Assembly (NCBI RefSeq): GCF_000224145.3
Contig: NC_020176.2
Location: 3,183,826-3,247,825, forward strand
Reading direction: 5' to 3'
Origin: Ciona intestinalis
Taxonomy: Eukaryota; Chordata; Ascidiacea; Phlebobranchia; Cionidae
DNA length: 64,000 bases
The notes under the pieces are model-generated. The model made no database searches. It was not told the origin of the DNA and saw nothing but the letters and a program-made list of their open reading frames with translations. Of this stretch, positions 62,701 to 64,000 are shown in pieces. How positions within the stretch are numbered: the stretch's first letter is position 1; each line of letters starts with the position of its first letter. The position numbers were made by a program, and so were the translations under genes.

Positions 62701-62747
62701 CAAATGCTCCTGGCACCAAAGTTTCAATGTTGTCACTGACAAGACGT
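47773..62747 (-). CDS. LRR-containing G protein-coupled receptor, LGR4/5/6 type, 5' part missing
   Basis: Exons 5' to 3': 62676-62747, 60646-60717, 59850-59993, 59376-59447, 59100-59171, (56785-56853), 53542-53610, 52932-53003, 52093-52164, 51302-51370, 50895-51104, 50569-50637, 50152-50326, 47773-49866. LRR exons are 69 or 72 bp, or multiples, all in the same intron phase, each adding whole repeats (for example RLDDNRLSRVPTEALSKTPN). The hinge has YPYHCCQVSNE, like the LGR hinge. The 697-codon last exon encodes the whole 7TM unit: CDNLLPSVVVRVVLWLVLVF in TM1, ERYLATMFPLKP after TM3 and NPLLYISF in TM7, plus a long hydrophilic tail. Vertebrate LGR4-6 bind R-spondins. Signal peptide and first LRRs are beyond 64000. 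The exon in brackets is probably an assembly duplicate. Confidence 0.93.
49915..50093. mobile_element. MITE-like copy, degenerate
   Basis: In the last LGR intron. Carries gtttaccactaaatgggacg and ends cttatcccacccaacatag, matching the right end of the family. Confidence 0.6.
53127..53309. mobile_element. MITE copy with both ends
   Basis: Left tattagggtgggggaagata, right ctcccaccctactatata; interior has gtttactaccaaatgggacg. Duplicated at 56355-56551. Confidence 0.8.
54478..54662. mobile_element. MITE copy
   Basis: Right end gtgtcccatcttaccccaca followed by ctactatat is the best preserved terminus in the window; the left end is shortened (gaaaaaaagattggacac). The right part recurs at 57845-57940. 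Confidence 0.75.
55758..56257. other. assembly gap, exactly 500 N
   Basis: A run of exactly 500 N, i.e. likely a placeholder of unknown true size. It separates the two copies of the duplicated LGR segment. Confidence 0.99.
56355..56551. mobile_element. MITE copy (duplicate of 53127-53309)
   Basis: Left tataatagggtggggaaaga, right gttctcccacccttctatat. This copy retains ggagtcgtgaggatacg, partly deleted in the copy at 53127, so the two segments differ by a small indel here. Confidence 0.8.
56785..56853 (-). CDS. second copy of LGR LRR exon, probably artefactual
   Basis: Encodes the same 23-residue LRR as 53542-53610 (HLEHNQLTEYPRPV core) with the same splice sites and phase. If real, it would add one LRR in frame. 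Vertebrate LGR4-6 have only one repeat of this type (EFP-type) at this place, which argues for an assembly duplicate. Confidence 0.6.
57053..57844. other. assembly gap, 792 N
   Basis: N run inside copy 2 of the duplicated segment. The matching stretch of copy 1 is about 758 bp (53810-54567), so this looks like a gap of estimated size. Confidence 0.99.
61896..62033. mobile_element. MITE copy
   Basis: In an LGR intron. Starts catagtagggttttggaaga and ends ctcccatcttaccaaacaat followed by actatat. Confidence 0.65.
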
Positions 62748-63353
62748 CTGAAATAAAAACAACATTAGTAAATATATCAGAATATATTTAAGCGAGCTGG
62801 TCAGTGCTAAAGTGCATATTTATGAAAAATAGGATGATCCAGCATATTTTCATTTTTTTACCGTTCTATTTGGTAGTACACAGAGAACACTGATAATACT
62901 ACGATTAGAAAATCTGGGATGTTATGTGCTAACGGTATCCATTTGACCCCGCATCGCAAGCATACGTGTTATCGCCCTGTTTGTATTAGGACTAACTTTT
63001 GCTAAAAAGATGCAGTTCAAATTAATCTTAAATCGAATTAAAATTTCTAAGCAACAACTGCTGTAGACCAAACGCTTTATTTTAATGACCAAGCATTAGA
63101 TTCAATACATATCATACATGCATGAGATATAAGGTACAGCCATGTCGGTGAAACAATTTCATTAAATTCGAATTAAGAGAGCGCCGCTCAATGAACCGCT
63201 TACTTCAAATAGGGATCTGATGTATTATTAAAGCAATGCTTAATCCGTATAAGCAATGTTAGAGTTGTAAGATGCAATAATACGAAGATATTAAAGTTAT
63301 AGGGTTGTATGGAAATGCCGTGTTTGGACATGAAGTGTTTTACACAATGTATA

Positions 63354-63489
63354 TTATCTGTTGGGGTAAGATGGTCTATATGTTTGCATTATCTTATCAG
63401 AAAAGGCGTTGTTAATTGTTAAAATCAGGTTTAGGAAATACGGATTTTATGTATTAACGGTCTTCATCTTACACCACACGATACTATAC
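63354..63489. mobile_element. MITE copy
   Basis: In an LGR intron. Starts tatctgttggggtaagatgg and ends cttcatcttacaccacacga followed by tactata. Confidence 0.65.
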
Positions 63490-63599
63490 AATACACACCA
63501 AAATGTTTAAGCTTTTTATGGATAAAGAATACCTGTGTAAAAATGTACATAAACATATACACACACAATCTATTGGTATTTAAATTAGTAACTTTTCAC

Positions 63600-63751
63600 C
63601 TCCAGTTTGGTAGTAAACAAACATTCAACGATTTTTTATAAAACTTTATCCTCACGGCTCCCATAGATCGTTGTCAATTGTTTAAAACACGATCAGGAAA
63701 TTTGGTTATTATGTGTGAAAGGTGTCCCATCTTCCCCCATCCTACTATATT
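63600..63751. mobile_element. MITE copy
   Basis: In an LGR intron. Has cagtttggtagtaaacaaac, gttgtcaattgtttaaaac and right end cttcccccatcctactatat; the left end is unclear. Confidence 0.65.
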
Positions 63752-64000
63752 ACTTACAACATCCCATACATTTTATAATGGCATTATTTTCAGTATAAGT
63801 AACGTACAGGCGTAAAAAATCTCACGAAATTGTTTAAAGATGAGTAGAACTGAATGCGTGGTACATGTTTAATATTGAAAGGCGTTTTTATTACTTTCGA
63901 TGCTTTCGTTTCATGGGAGCGTGTGGCTTTATGGTGATTACGTCATACGCGTTAAAATATGTAGGTTAATTCTGCCATTGTTTGGGTAACAAAGCGAAAC

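Larger units (their letters stand above)
62748..64000. other. LGR intron up to window end
   Basis: No LRR exon was found; the upstream LGR exons must lie beyond the window. Holds three MITE-like copies, at about 62840-62955, 63354-63489 and 63600-63751. Confidence 0.6.

Overview
The window reads as animal nuclear DNA from a tunicate, most likely a Ciona species. The basis is AT-rich DNA, compact genes split by short GT-AG introns, chordate orthologues (FAM161, MSK, MTO1, ESF1, CHP, an LGR4/5/6-type receptor), many very short dispersed MITE and SINE copies, and an apparent haplotype duplication next to N gaps, as expected in a highly polymorphic genome. The genus is an inference. All gene models were built by hand by joining open exons with matching splice phase.

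Layout. 1-846 (+): 3' end of a trypsin-like serine protease with a hydrophobic C-terminal tail. 1287-6400 (+): complete FAM161 ciliary/centrosomal protein gene, 11 exons. 6401-8320: gene-free, with a 30 bp tandem repeat. 8321-15015 (-): complete 17-exon kinesin-like gene whose microtubule-binding signature is intact but whose nucleotide-sensing switches are altered. 15524-18054 (-): tentative small four-exon gene. 18698-31056 (-): MSK-type (RPS6KA5/4) dual-kinase gene, 15 coding exons. 32002-35508 (+): MTO1, mitochondrial tRNA modification. 35586-40499 (-): ESF1, rRNA processing, with a 1,044 bp non-autonomous hAT-like transposon in intron 2. 41005-42757 (+): CHP1-like EF-hand protein. 43732-46703 (-): GLUT/SLC2A-like transporter. 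47773-62747 (-): LRR-containing G protein-coupled receptor of LGR4/5/6 type, 5' part beyond the window.

The genes are mostly unrelated housekeeping and signalling genes. MSK/MTO1 and ESF1/CHP1 are divergent pairs that probably share promoter intervals. MTO1 and ESF1 converge with only 77 bp between their stop codons. No operon, CRISPR array, rRNA or intact tRNA gene was seen.

Most interesting points: a kinesin that looks like a pseudo-motor; a MITE end that supplies the first 5' splice site and last codons of that kinesin's first coding exon; a precisely delimited hAT-like element with an 8 bp target duplication; a roughly 2.7 kb duplication of an LGR exon region bounded by N gaps that looks like an assembly artefact; and a GC-AG intron in the transporter.
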